64,000 nucleotides of DNA from Rutstroemia sp. NJR-2017a BVV2. Lineage: Eukaryota > Ascomycota > Leotiomycetes > Helotiales > Rutstroemiaceae. Made by a program: the position numbers and the translations under genes. The DNA lies in the NCBI GenBank assembly GCA_002946415.1, contig NJPS01000022.1, forward strand, positions 62,001-126,000, written 5' to 3'. Position 1 is the stretch's first letter, and the number at the start of each line of letters is the position of its first letter. Of the stretch, positions 24,692 through 36,090 are shown piece after piece. The notes below the pieces were generated by a model that saw only the letters and a program-made list of their open reading frames with translations, had not been told where the DNA came from and made no database searches.

Positions 24692-26438
24692 CTACTTCTT
24701 AATAAAATTCTCTCCGATGCCCATCTCCAACAGCAAATTCCCCACCATCAAGAAATAATAATCCGCATACACCAAGCCATGATCCGCCCACCTCCTCGGT
24801 GCAAATTCATAATTATTAATCGTGGCACCCTTCAGAATCGTATCCTCTCCATCTCCCATTTCAACGACTAGTTTTCCATCTTCAAAGCTCTTTCCATGCT
24901 CCGCACTTTCAACCTCCACCTTACTTGTTACGAACTTGGCCGTGGCGCTGAGTTGAGTTGTGCAGACGGAGGATAGGATATACAGGGCAGCGTTGAGATA
25001 TGGGGATTGTTGATTCAGGGAAGTGAGAGATCGATGAAGGAGCAGAAGCCCGTAGCAAGCTATCATAGCAGCGCTAGTATCCGTTGGTCTCTTTCCATCC
25101 CCACTCGGAGCATCGAAATCCCACGGCGGCACCCTACTCCCGCTCTCCTCCAACCTCTTCAGAAAATAATCGGCACAACTGCTAGCCGTGTCAAGAAAAC
25201 TTCTATCCCTAGTCCAACCATACGTCTGCGCGAACCCGACGATAGCCCACGCCTGGCCACGAGACCAAGATGAAGAGTCTGAGTACCCTTGGTTTGTGAA
25301 TTTGGCTTTTACAGTCCCGGTTGCTTGGTCGAAATTCACGACGTGGAAGGTGGAGGAGTTGGGTCGGATGAGGTGGGTTTGGGTGGATTGGGCGTGGGTT
25401 TTGGCGATGTTGTAGAGATGGGGAGAGCGGAGTTCGACGCTAGCCCAGAAGAGGAGGTCGAGATTCAGCATATTATCCTGTTTTCACTTTGGATCAGCCT
25501 TTTTCCCCTCGTCCTAGAAAGAGGCAAGTTCAACTCACAATGATTACCAAGAAGTCTTTGGTAGGATCCATGAACGAGTATCGTTTCGTGACGCAGGTAT
25601 CCCAGGATCTTAGACACCCAACCTTTTCGTTATACCTCGAACCAAGAGTCTGCGCTGCTGTGAGTAGGCTCTCATATGCCTTTCGATCGTGGTCTAGTTC
25701 CCATGCTTTTCGAGCCCATGGTGAGATCATGAAGCTTAGGTCGTGGGTTGTCTTGAGGTGGGCATTTTGGTGGAGGTTATGGGTCCACCATTTGCATGCG
25801 TACTGTAGTTGGAGAGGATATGGTAGTTGAGGTAGACCGGAATATGGCGATGGCGACAGAGCCCGGGCATATTTTACTTGCCTTTCGAGAAGTAAGTATA
25901 GACTGCCTGGAAAGAAACCAGAGGTCCAGAAATCGAGTTCTCGATATACATAGGCTGTTGCTCCAGGTTTGGTGTACTCTGGATAGAGAGTTGGTGGGGT
26001 TGACTACGCAAAATAGGTCAGGAACTGGTTGCAGACGGCTTCATAGAAATGCCTCTCACCTTGTCAAGAGCTCGTTCGGCAATCCCCCATATCTTTGCTG
26101 TCGTAGATTCTGAATACAAAGATGCAAGTGTGTTTTTTATTGTGAGGTCTAATTCCGATGCATCTGATGCTGGAGTAGTTAACAGTCCCAGCTCTTCGCG
26201 ACTCAGCGATGGCTGTTTTGGTTCGATTGCAATCTGCTATTTGACTGTCAGCCAAGGAATACGGTCTTAAAAAGGTCTAAGTGGCACTAACTGAAGTATG
26301 TGTACTGTCTTTGAACTTTGAAACCATTTCACTGTTATCACTGGGCCGTAAAGGGGCTCGCTTTTTTGGCCTTCGCACGGTCATAGATTGGAAGCAGTTC
26401 TGGAATAGGGAAACGAACGAGTTGGAGGAAGACGACAT
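24692..26438 (-). CDS. Glycoside hydrolase family 88 unsaturated glucuronyl hydrolase
   Basis: Four exons (26438-26292, 26236-26060, 26003-25539, 25477-24692) encode 524 residues. The catalytic region is clear: an aspartate in DNMLNLDLLFWAS at the exon 3/4 junction, and a second aspartate in QGYSDSSSWSRGQAWAIVG. These match the two catalytic Asp residues of the GH88 family. Further conserved blocks are WTSGFFPGSLYLLLER, PPWDFDAP and DTSAAMIACYGLL, and the C-terminal YADYYFLMVGNLLLEM. Family members hydrate and release the 4,5-unsaturated uronic acid from the non-reducing end of oligosaccharides produced by polysaccharide lyases. No signal peptide is evident (N-terminus MSSSSNSFVSLF), so a cytosolic location is likely. 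It converges with the regulator gene and lies 1.2 kb from a lyase-superfamily gene. Confidence 0.88.
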
Positions 26439-27611
26439 GATACGGTTCAGATTAACACGGAGTCATTGATTGCGTCCATCGTCGTTTAAGTCTGAGGACA
26501 GAGAAAGCTTATGGACTCATCTGGCTAGGCAAATTACCGAAATGCGACGTAAGAGTTGCCTCAATGGGAGACCAACTTGGCAAGAGAACTCTACGAATCG
26601 ACTATGGTAAATATTTTGCCCGCTCTATCAAACTTTTTTCCCGATGCTCCAACAGCATGGAAAACTAAAGGTACTGTGTGGGGAAGAGTCATCCCTCGAT
26701 GGAGTGCCACAGTCTAAGGCCGGAGAATGTATCGGACTCCATTCCGAAACACGGTCACCTGCACGGAATAGCTGCAGTCCTCATGAGAGCAATTGCAACA
26801 GGAAATGAGAATTCATGGAATCATAGAAACGAGCGGAGGACAGAATATCGATGACCAAGGATAGTGTATGGAGCGTTAAGTTTACGGAAGCCGGGCCAAT
26901 CACCGGCCCGGCTCCCTTGACCAGCATAGCCAATGTCCTATGCTGCATAGGAAATTGAATTCTATGAGGCCTCCCACTTTAGCACGATGAAACTGATGCA
27001 CTTGGCGCCTTAAAGACACACTGGCACAGTGATGGCTAGCATTGCCAGACGTATGGGGAAGCCATGCACATGGGGAATCCGTGCATTTCACCCTACCACT
27101 CAGCAAAAAAAAGACCTATTCTGGACCATAATACAACTCCCAATCGAATTCGACTACGTAGCATCACTAAGAACTTCTTCCTCCTCTTCCTCCTCTTCGA
27201 TTAGCCTCTTAAGTGGCCGGACTCTGCGTTTATCCTGGAGATAATCTCCTTCCACTATTGAAAGAATTACAAAATGATAATCCGGTACAACTTGCGGGGT
27301 CATATCAATCTCCTGCGCTTCGGAAGTATTACCGGAAAACATGCCGGTGCAGCTTCTTGGCTATGCTCTCAAGAGTTCTCGTCTAAAATGGCCATCTATG
27401 ACATTCGATCGAGTGTAAATGTTGCCATGCAAATGTGCAGGTTGTGGAGTAGCCAGGGTTGTGGAGTAGCCAGGAAACTGCTGGCTCTCCAGAAGAGGGC
27501 TCTCACTCCAATATATAACCGGACCTGAATACTGCACCTCCAGAATCGGAATACCAATAAAGGTAATTAGTATACTTTACATGGAAATATTAACACAAAT
27601 TAGAATCAGCA
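26439..27611. other. Spacer between GH88 and lyase genes
   Basis: This 1.2-kb spacer upstream of both the GH88 gene (-) and the lyase-like gene (+) has no recognisable coding content. A GC-rich hairpin at 26890-26912 has 8-bp arms (GCCGGGCC) and a 7-nt loop. A run of CTCCTC-type triplets occurs near 27178-27200. The spacer probably acts as a shared divergent promoter. Confidence 0.5.
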
Positions 27612-29464
27612 ATGCGTGTCTCCAGTTTCATCTGTTTCTCTATCCTGGCTCCACTTCTGACAACGGCACGACAATTCGTTCATCCAGGGTAAGAAGAGTT
27701 AGGTAGTTGAAGTGCAGATACCATGTACTGATGCTGAATGGTAGTATCCTACATACACAAGCAGATCTTGATCGAATGAAGTTTGGGGTTGCAAACAAAT
27801 TGGATCCATGGTATCCTGCTTTCTTAAACATGTCGCTCGATCCTCTCGCATCAGCTTCGTACAAGATGAGAGGCCCGTTGACCTTTGCAACCCGAAACGC
27901 AACAGGATCATCGCCAGGCAAGACTGCGATCAGTAACGATGCTGTTGCCTCGTTGCTCAATGCTATAATGTTGGTATCTCCTGCCTTGGGTTTGCTTATA
28001 TATGTCTTCTCCATCTCCCGGTCAGCAGGCTGATAGTTTTTATGCAAGGTGGTATGTTACAGGCAATATCACACACGCACAGAAGTCCACTCAGATTCTC
28101 TCGGCCTGGGCGAATACCCTTCAGTTGCTCAATGGAACAGATGCACAATTGACAGCCGGCCTGTATGGACCGCAGTTTGTTAATGCTGCAGAGATTATGC
28201 GGGCAAGTTATCCTGCGTGGCCGCAGTCGGACATCGAAATATTCAAGGCTATGATTCTAAATATATTCTACCCACCTGCCTCGCAAACCACCCCAACAGC
28301 AGTACAGCGCTATCCATTGTAAGTAATCTTAAACTAGGTGAACCAAATATTTTTATTAGTTAATCACCCTACTTCCAGCGATGCCAACTGGGGAAGTGCA
28401 GGAGAGAAGGCAATCGTCGCTTTCGGTGCGTTCTTGGATAACGAGACAATGTATGCTCCATTTCGAATCATTTCCACAGTCACGTCTCACTCCCTACTTC
28501 CATATCAGGTACGAGGAGGGCCTCAGTCTTTACTTGAACTTTCCATGTTCCAATCTCAACAACACCATTAACTCCTTTGGACAAAACTGCGAGTCAGGCC
28601 GTGATCAAGGTCATACTCAGCTCGGCCTTGGAAACATGGCAGAGCTGTGCCAGGTGGCCTATAATCAGGGCGACCAGGAATACTGGGATCTATTGGATTC
28701 CCGCCTTCTGGTCGGATACGAATATACAGCCAAATACAATTTGGGATACAACGTTTCTTACGATCCAGATTTCTATCGGTGAGTAAACCAGTGCACCTGT
28801 GCTCACTCTACCTGCGAGGAATTCAATAGCCCTAACCGATTTTGTAAAAAGGTGTGATGCAAATCTTGTTGGAGGTCCCTGGGCAACGATTTCTAGCACC
28901 AGTCGTGGGCAGTTTAGGTCTATTTACCAAGTTGCATATGCTCACTATGTGCAACTGGAAGGGAAACAGATGCCGTGGACCAAGCTGAAGCTCGAGCAAA
29001 CTGTTTTCGAAGCGAATGACACTGTCAATAATGTTGGCGACACGACTCCCTATGGGACACTGAGGTTCAGTCTTTTTGAAGCGAAATGGTATCCTCTCGG
29101 CTGTTATACTGACAATGTGGCTGCACGGTCTCTGCCAGTTCACACTGATGTGCCAGGGGGATGGCAAGCTATGACGAACGAACTCTGCCAAAGTGCTTGC
29201 CAAGCTGCTGGGTACACATATGCCGGAACTGAATATTCTGGGGAGTGCTACTGCGCAAACGGGATCCTGAACGGGGGTGCACCTGCACCTGATGGGAATG
29301 CGCTGTGCAATATGACTTGCTACGGGAATTCGACTGAGATTTGCGGTGGGCCAAATAGATTGAGCATGTTTGTTTTTGGTGCGCCTTCATTCACATCTGC
29401 ATCGAGTGTCACAGCCACTAGCAACAGCGTAACAGTAAAAACAACCGCTACACTGTCCGGCTGA
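27612..29464 (+). CDS. Secreted alginate-lyase-superfamily protein with WSC domain
   Basis: Six exons (27612-27688, 27745-27973, 28026-28318, 28379-28450, 28509-28778, 28852-29464) encode 517 residues. A signal peptide is visible (MRVSSFICFSILAPLLTTA). The mature protein begins RQFVHPGILHTQADLDRMKF, the typical N-terminus of this superfamily. Conserved blocks include ILSAWANTL, NAAEIMR, ANWGSAGEKAIVAFGAF, the signature ESGRDQGHTQLGLGNM and EYTAKYNLG. A WSC carbohydrate-binding domain follows (about 405-498), with YPLGCYTDN, LCQSACQAAGYTYAGTEYSGECYC and STEICGGPNRLSMFVFG. The superfamily includes lyases acting on polyuronates such as alginate and glucuronan. The exact substrate is not readable. 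Remains of a second WSC domain follow the stop codon. Confidence 0.8.
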
Positions 29465-29760
29465 ACTCCTCTCGGCTGCTATACGGATAGTACGAGTGAC
29501 GAAAACTGTCTATAGGGATGGCAGTGCTAGGCGGGGCACAGGCTATGATAATCGAGTTGTGCGTTGCAGCATGCTAGCAGGCAGGTTATATATTAGCAGA
29601 CGTCGAATATGCACAGGAGTGCTACTGCGGCAGTGTTCTCTGCAACAGCGGCTCTGCGGTTCCGGGTGGAAATATCCTTTGCAATATGGCTCGTTTGGGA
29701 ATTGGGCCGGAGATATGCGGGGGTCCGAATCAGTTCGATTTGTTTACATTTGGTGGGTAA
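29465..29760 (+). pseudogene. Decayed second WSC domain, 3' of lyase-like gene
   Basis: Immediately after the TGA at 29462-29464 the same frame reads TPLGCYTDSTSDENC and then hits a stop. A different frame continues with LCVAAC, an in-frame TAG, QAGYILADVEYAQECYCG and PEICGGPNQFDLFTFGG, then a final TAA. These are the landmarks of a WSC domain in correct order. The domain is interrupted by the terminating TGA, a frame change near 29500-29520 and one internal nonsense codon. The TAG could derive from CAG by a C-to-T change in a CpA context. An ancestral gene with tandem WSC domains that lost the second is the simplest reading. An unrecognised intron structure seems less likely because several defects are needed. 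Confidence 0.7.
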
Positions 29761-30770
29761 AGAGGGAAGGAGATGCTTTGTGATGAACTTATCAGCATTA
29801 CAACCCCCTGATCGAGATTCTTCAAATAGTCACCGGTCCCATTCCTGTACCGTAACATACTTGAAAAGCTGGTTGTCTTTGCGTGCGAGTCGTTCTTTGG
29901 TTTTGCTGCAATCATCCAAGAAGCTACCCTAGCCATGTCATCAAACATAAACCGTGCCTAGGACGTTAAGCTTCTAGTAACGATATTTCCCTAGTACCCT
30001 GGCCGTGCCGAAGATCATCTGCGATTTACTACGGATGCGCAGGAAGACGTTGTTCATATCATTTCATGCTGTGCTAGAGAGGCTTCAAGGTCGTACACCC
30101 ATTGTACAGTACCGGATCGGAGAAGCTTTGAACTGGTGGTCAATTCTACTGTACATGTACAGTACTGTATCTGACGTGCAGACGGCATGGGGTTGCACCA
30201 AAATATCACAGCCATCATTTCTCGGGTTAGGAACAATAATGCGACCCCGCAATTATCTGTCTTGACGCATCTGGCACAATCTTATTTCATCTAATAGTTT
30301 TCTCAGTTCGGAGATATTGTGATATAAAATCGGCTATCTACTTCACGCTCTAGAGCTTCGATTTCGACGGGACCATCTTGTCGCACGATAGGGAAGTTTG
30401 ACTCGATATAGGATTGCCTGATAACTGGTTGGCTGCTTGTCGATATCTAAGACTGTGCACAGCCTCTGCCAGACTGCTAGGCTAAATGGTCGCAAGATCT
30501 TCACCTTTGGAGGTGCGTAAGCTTCTTGTATATTGTCGGGGTAGAGGCGTACAATTGGGGGGTCTTCATGAGCCTATTTGCAGTGCAACCCATGACTTTT
30601 AGGATGGTGTGCTTGAATGATCGAATAGACGAATGTGAGTGGTCGGCCCCCAACCACCATGGCGAAGTGACTGCAGCAATGTTTCAGTGATTGGGCACAT
30701 ATTCAGAACAAGAGGTCCTGTCATCATTTACAAAGTCAGTTCCATATCACGACTCGATCGCGTTCTCAAT
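29761..30770. other. Spacer upstream of Helo-like gene
   Basis: I see no coding content here. An 18-bp perfect palindrome lies at 30147-30164 (TACTGTACATGTACAGTA), with further GTACAGTAC-like motifs on either side (near 30102 and 30160). In-frame ATG codons upstream of the Helo-like start exist (from 30639), but the MADPLSV start at 30771 matches the family N-terminus. Confidence 0.5.
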
Positions 30771-33381
30771 ATGGCAGATCCTCTGAGTGTTTCTGCTAGC
30801 GTAGCAGGTTTAATTGGTCTCACCGGTCAACTTCTTTCTAGCTGTTTATATCTGAAAGGTTTCTATAACGATGTCAAAAATGCACCGAAGGAAATTCTGT
30901 CCCTTGCCACGGAGCTCAACGCCTTATCAGATGTCGTACAGGACACCTCAAACTGCCTCAACGGACTTCCGCAAGGTTCAATCATTGCAAATTATGAGCC
31001 AACAATCAAACAATGCCTTGAAGTCATTCACGACATGAAAGCAGAACTCAATGTATACTCGACAAAGTTAGGTGGTGCGAAGAGATCCCGATGGTGGACC
31101 AAGGTGGAATACGCATCCAAGAAGAAGGCTTTCAGTTCTCAACTCTCGCGTCTGCAACGCGTGAAAACGCAAGTCATTATGGTGTCCAATAATATCTTTG
31201 AGTAAGTATATAGTGTCCTAGCCCTGCTTCTGACGCTGACGTCGTTTAAGTAAGAAACAAAACAAAGCCAACGAGTCGCTCACCACTGCAAACCACATGC
31301 TTCAAACTGTGTCTAACTCGTCCGCCCGTATAGAGCTTGTCGTCGACCAGACTCACATAGACCTGCGAGACATGTCTCGTACGATGGATCAGTCCACTTC
31401 GGAAACGATGGTCATATCATCCAATGTAAAGCAAACGCTTCAAGACATCCACAGCCTCAAGCAAGCTCTGGTTTCTAGTTCATCCACACATACAGAGCCT
31501 GTTATCAATCAGACTTATATGGAGCTGCGAGACATGTCTCGTACGATGAATCAATCCAACTCGGAAACTATGGTCATGTCATCTAATATACACCAACTGC
31601 TTCAAGACATGCAAAGCCTTAAGGAAGCCTTTGACCCTCAAAAACTCATTCCTGAACTTGCGAGCTTGATGCAACGTGAAGGTTTTCGGTCTCAGGGGGG
31701 GGATCGTGATTGCACAACACTATTACAGTCATTTAATCAAAGTGCTACATTTACGAATGTTCCATTTGGTTCCAACGCCTCATTTTGTGGCAGGAAAAGA
31801 ACCCGTAGGCGACGAATCTCTCGGACTGTTCATAAATTGCTTTTTCTTGATGTCGAAGTTATAACTTTCGAACCTTTGAATATGACGAATGATATTCAGG
31901 GCGGGCATTGCATCACTCCAGGTATCACAACTGAAACACATATCCGGCTCAAATTTCCATCGAGCAAACGGACCACATCTCTTCTCATACTGCGAGAAGC
32001 ACTTAATCCTTATGTGACGAGGACTTTGACTAGTTACAATACTGTGTCAGAGTCCTCGCCGCTATTTCAAGCTGTGGAGAGGTTGGATCTCTGCGAGATG
32101 AGACGACTTTTCGTGAACGGCCTAGCATCTCCGCGAGATCGAATCCGATTGAATTACTCTGGTTGGGGGTATGATATCACATTATTGGACCTAATATTGT
32201 CCACCTTTACAGATACTGTTAGACCGGAGGATGTAAGAAATTCTCAAAAATTACTAGATATACTTGAGTATCTGCTACAGGTGGCACCTCCGAGGTCGGA
32301 AAGATCAGAAAGAGTTGGAATTACATTTTCCCCACGGCATCCAATGCGCCTCAGCAGGAGCGCGGAGAATCAGCTACTCGCTCAGCTCCGACTTCTTGAC
32401 CAGTATTGTCCGGCAGAATTTTGGGAAGATATTGAACCACACTTCTGCTTCGATGAGAAGTTTGATGATGGTCCCCTATATTCGTTTATCAAAGCCCGAG
32501 ATGGATATATTTTTGACCTCAATAACCGGTTCCTGGGGGGTTATGATTCGACCACTCAGGGCATTTCCACTTACTTTGTCGAGAATACTCGCCACATGTG
32601 TGAGGATGCTAGTGGTTCAGGCTTGCTTCTTGCGTTGGCACATAATTACCCATATTGTCCTCTTGCCGGCAGTTATTCGCACTGGGTGCACGATGGCTAT
32701 GAAATTGTCCGACTTCTGAGTGAATGTGCAGAATCTTCCCGAGGTGATCTGATTCAGTGCTGTCAGACAAGAATTACTATCCTTATCAACCATGGCTATT
32801 ATACAAAGTATTTGCCCAAGACTGTTTGGAATGTAGAGGTTCCAGAGTTACCTTTAACTTTGCAGCCCATGGAATTTGCTATTCATTCCAACACTTTTCA
32901 GATCCTTCATGATGCCCTTTTAAATGCAGGTTGGACAGAAAACATGATTCAAGCTTCACTCGATGATGTGGTGTATGCCGGCATCCTAGAGCTTTTTGAA
33001 GGCTTACAATATATGTCGCGGGACGAATGTCGAGAAGAGTTCATTCAAGGACTTTGTAGAGGAGACTATCTGCATTTTATGAAGGGTCCCAAGTGGCGCA
33101 TAAAGGGGTATAAATTAGCGCTTTCATTGGGAATGAACTATCTGCATGAAGTTCAAGATATGATACAAGCGGCAAACGCTTCATACTCTCAGCGATTCAT
33201 ACCGGGCTCATGGCCTGTGGAGATTGATCAACAACTTATCCCTGGGATTGAATTTCCCTTGCTCAAATATTATGCATATGCCGAAGATTATCCCCACAAA
33301 CGCACAAGAATGGTAGAGTGGCCTTGCGTACAAGCCATTCTGCGTCAGCATGGGTTATCCGTCGATGATGTCCTTCAATAG
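30771..33381 (+). CDS. Helo-like N-terminal domain protein with internal duplication
   Basis: Two exons (30771-31201, 31251-33381) encode 853 residues. The N-terminus MADPLSVSASVAGLIGLTGQ, followed by a helical region to about 140, is characteristic of the fungal Helo-like/STAND N-terminal domain. That domain is found in front of NACHT or ankyrin modules in self/non-self and cell-death proteins. A coiled-coil-like region at about 160-265 contains two copies of a roughly 50-residue unit with LRDMSRTM and SETMV-SSN. The C-terminal half has a degenerate ankyrin-like block (SSPLFQAVERLDLCEMRRLF, then ITLLDLILS) and a long helical region without a recognised domain. No P-loop is present. Such proteins are usually variable between strains; a role in incompatibility or signalling is inferred only from the N-terminal domain. 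Confidence 0.8.
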
Positions 33382-33959
33382 ACCAGAACGCCTCTACAAT
33401 CCCCCATATCTGACTCTACCCGTCACAATCCAGAAACTACATGATTTCATCACCAACAGCCTGGCGATTCACAACCTCAATCGCCATTTCCCTATTATTT
33501 ACGCAAAACAACATCTGGCCTAGATCAACTCACTCAATTTGACCAAGACGCCAGGCTACTCCCACAGATATGAACTGCATTCCTCCGTCCTTCATCCCTC
33601 AATACGAGTATCCCTCCTCCATCTCCACCATCAGCACAACACATGACCAGCGGCACGGTAGCTGGTATCGAGGGTATACTACCTACCCATGTACACGACG
33701 ACATCGCTTACATGCGCCCATACTATCCTTACTGAGTAATATGGATGATATACTGACTGGCTTCGTGATGGAATGTACCTTATGAGGAAGGGTGTTCAAC
33801 TTCTGGGACTGTCGGATATACTCATGTAATTACACTACGAGAGAGAATAATATTTGGGTTTATCTGCCAATATTAGTGATATTTTCAACAAGAATTCCAT
33901 ATTGCTAGTGATATAAAATGTATTAATTCTCACTGGAGTATATCCTCAAGAACGGAATA

Positions 33960-34191
33960 CATGCTCTTCGGAGTAGAAAAACCAGGCTGATCTGAGTGAG
34001 ATATAGGCTCTTGGTACAACAATCACAATAAAAGTATTGTAATCTCTTAGAGTCTTTAGGATATTTATTCAACAATAATACCCTAGATATATGTAACACG
34101 TTAGGGCTTTTGGGATATTTGCTCGATAATAGTAAACAGCTTCGATATATTATCCCAAATCAGCCTGTTTTTTCTACTCCGAAGAGACATG
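33960..34191. mobile_element. MITE-like element with 32-bp terminal inverted repeats
   Basis: The left end, 33960-33991, and the right end, 34159-34191, are near-perfect inverted copies (CATG-CTCTTCGGAGTAGAAA core). They differ by one substitution and one inserted base. The element is about 232 bp and AT-rich inside. It encodes nothing and contains an imperfect 54-bp internal duplication (units beginning near 34053 and 34107). Size, inverted ends and lack of coding capacity fit a miniature inverted-repeat transposable element. I see no clear target-site duplication, so the boundary or age is uncertain. Confidence 0.65.
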
Positions 34192-34699
34192 CTACTAAAC
34201 CTGATATAGCCAGCGAATTCCCTCGCAGATGACGGACGAAAGTCCAACCGCCACGATCTGGTACCCCCGAGTCGAGAGACCTATTCTGTCGGAACAAGAT
34301 CCACTTTGACCACAGGAGGGAGCCACTTGTACGACCTGGACCGACGAGAGCTCTCGTAGGCATGTGTAAGGACGCACGACTAGGCAGGAGGAGGGGTTTA
34401 GGGCAGTTACTAGCAGCTAAGGTATTAGCTATATGAAATCTAGGAAGGAACCAGGCATGCACTAAGTACAGAGTACTTAAGCTCTTCTACTTCCCTCAGT
34501 TGTACTTCTCCTCTTCATAGATTTGTACTGTATACTACTCATTTCACCCCACCTCTCGAAATTTCCACCTGCACGCTCGTCACAGTATTCCATACGATTA
34601 GTTAGATCTGGAACCTCCGAATGACCTATTTACTGGGAGGAATATATTCGTATCGGATCCTATCGTAACACTCTTTGTTTTTATCTTTATAAGCTATAC

Positions 34700-34970
34700 C
34701 GGCGTCACCTAATCTCGTCGGCGCTACTATTTACCCCTTATATTATATGCCATCTAACCTCGCCAATGCTATTGTTTACACCTTACTTTATAGATTACAT
34801 TCCAGACAAACTTCGCCAACGCCACCATTTACACCTTACTTCTACACTTCATTGTCACTTTATCCTTCTTCCAATGACCTACTCTTATTATGTCTTTCTA
34901 CAACCAATACACCCGCCCCACCCAACCTCGCCAAGCACTACCATTTACCCCTTACTTCGTAACTTCTAAC
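34700..34970. repeat. Degenerate direct repeats, ~32-bp motif
   Basis: A motif of the form CCTCGCCAA-GC-A-T-TTTACACCTTACTT occurs at about 34756, 34813 and 34924, and in a more diverged form near 34705. Spacing is irregular (about 50-110 bp). Many C/T differences separate the copies. This looks like a decayed tandem array or a remnant of a repetitive element. Confidence 0.5.
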
Positions 34971-36042
34971 TACAAATACGCTCGCTTTTCTATACTCTGT
35001 AATCACTTTACTTTCACTTTATCCTTCTCTCATTATATTGTTTCTACTCCCAATACCAATATGCCAGTCTCCAATACATCCACATCCGTGTTTATACTAC
35101 TTAAGCTCGCTCGGAGGTTCCATATCTAAACAGTACAGGGGCATAGCCATCGTCGGTTCCAGATCTAAGCAGAATAACCTGCCTATATTGCAACCATTCC
35201 AACCATTCCAACCTATTACTTCAGAAGAATTAAATTTACCTAACCAAGCAAACACACTTCGTACTAACAAGTAAAACGATTGCTGCCACCGTTGAGAGGC
35301 CAACCCAACCCACCCCTCCTTTTAACTGTATTAGACTCGGAGTCTTATAGATATCAGAGTCTCCTATATATATCGGAGGTCCTCGTAGGATACAAGGGAA
35401 CTACAACCCATCCTCATTCGTAGAGATTATCTAGATTCCGATATACCTTTCGGGGGATCAGTCCCCTGTCGGAACAGATAGAAATACTAGTATTACTAGT
35501 CCAATAGAAGACGAGCTTAGCTGCCGCCAGCAAGACACTCAATAGCCTATCATAAGGTATTCAGTCCTATCATTATAAACCTATCACAATTACCGCCCCA
35601 TCCCGAAGCACCAAATCCACTAACTCACATCCCACCAACTTACACCAACCTCATATCTCACCTTACATCCAACCTCACATCCACTCACTCACATTCAACC
35701 CCCTCCCCTCCTTCTCCTCCTCCCCCTTTTCCTCCCCCTCCCCCCACACCCCATCTCACCCCCCCTTCCGAAGCTCAGCTCAGCTCACGAAGTAAAACTC
35801 CAACCTCTCCCCACCAAGTAAGCAAACACCTCTTAACTTTTACATCTATCTACATCAACTTAACCTTACATACATACATACAACACATTCAAGCCCAAAC
35901 TCTCACATGCCCCCAATTCAACGGGAAGTGTTCTTGTCCGCCTGGGTGTGGGGGTGATGATTGTCTTCAACCAGGTGCGCGCTGGACTAGGATATAGATT
36001 TGGATCTCCTTTATCTCACTCAATAGCACAGCAGTGGAACCA

Positions 36043-36090
36043 TATCCGTATCCGTATCCGTATCTGTATCTGTATCTGTATCTGCATTTG
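36043..36090 (+). repeat. Hexanucleotide microsatellite (TATCCG/TATCTG)
   Basis: Three TATCCG units are followed by four TATCTG units and one CATTTG unit. The repeat lies outside any gene. The block-wise change from CCG to CTG suggests expansion after a single substitution. Confidence 0.85.

Noticed and set aside
34160..34462. 100-codon minus-strand frame beside the MITE-like element
   Set aside because: It includes the terminal inverted repeat of the element and shows no protein-family signal.
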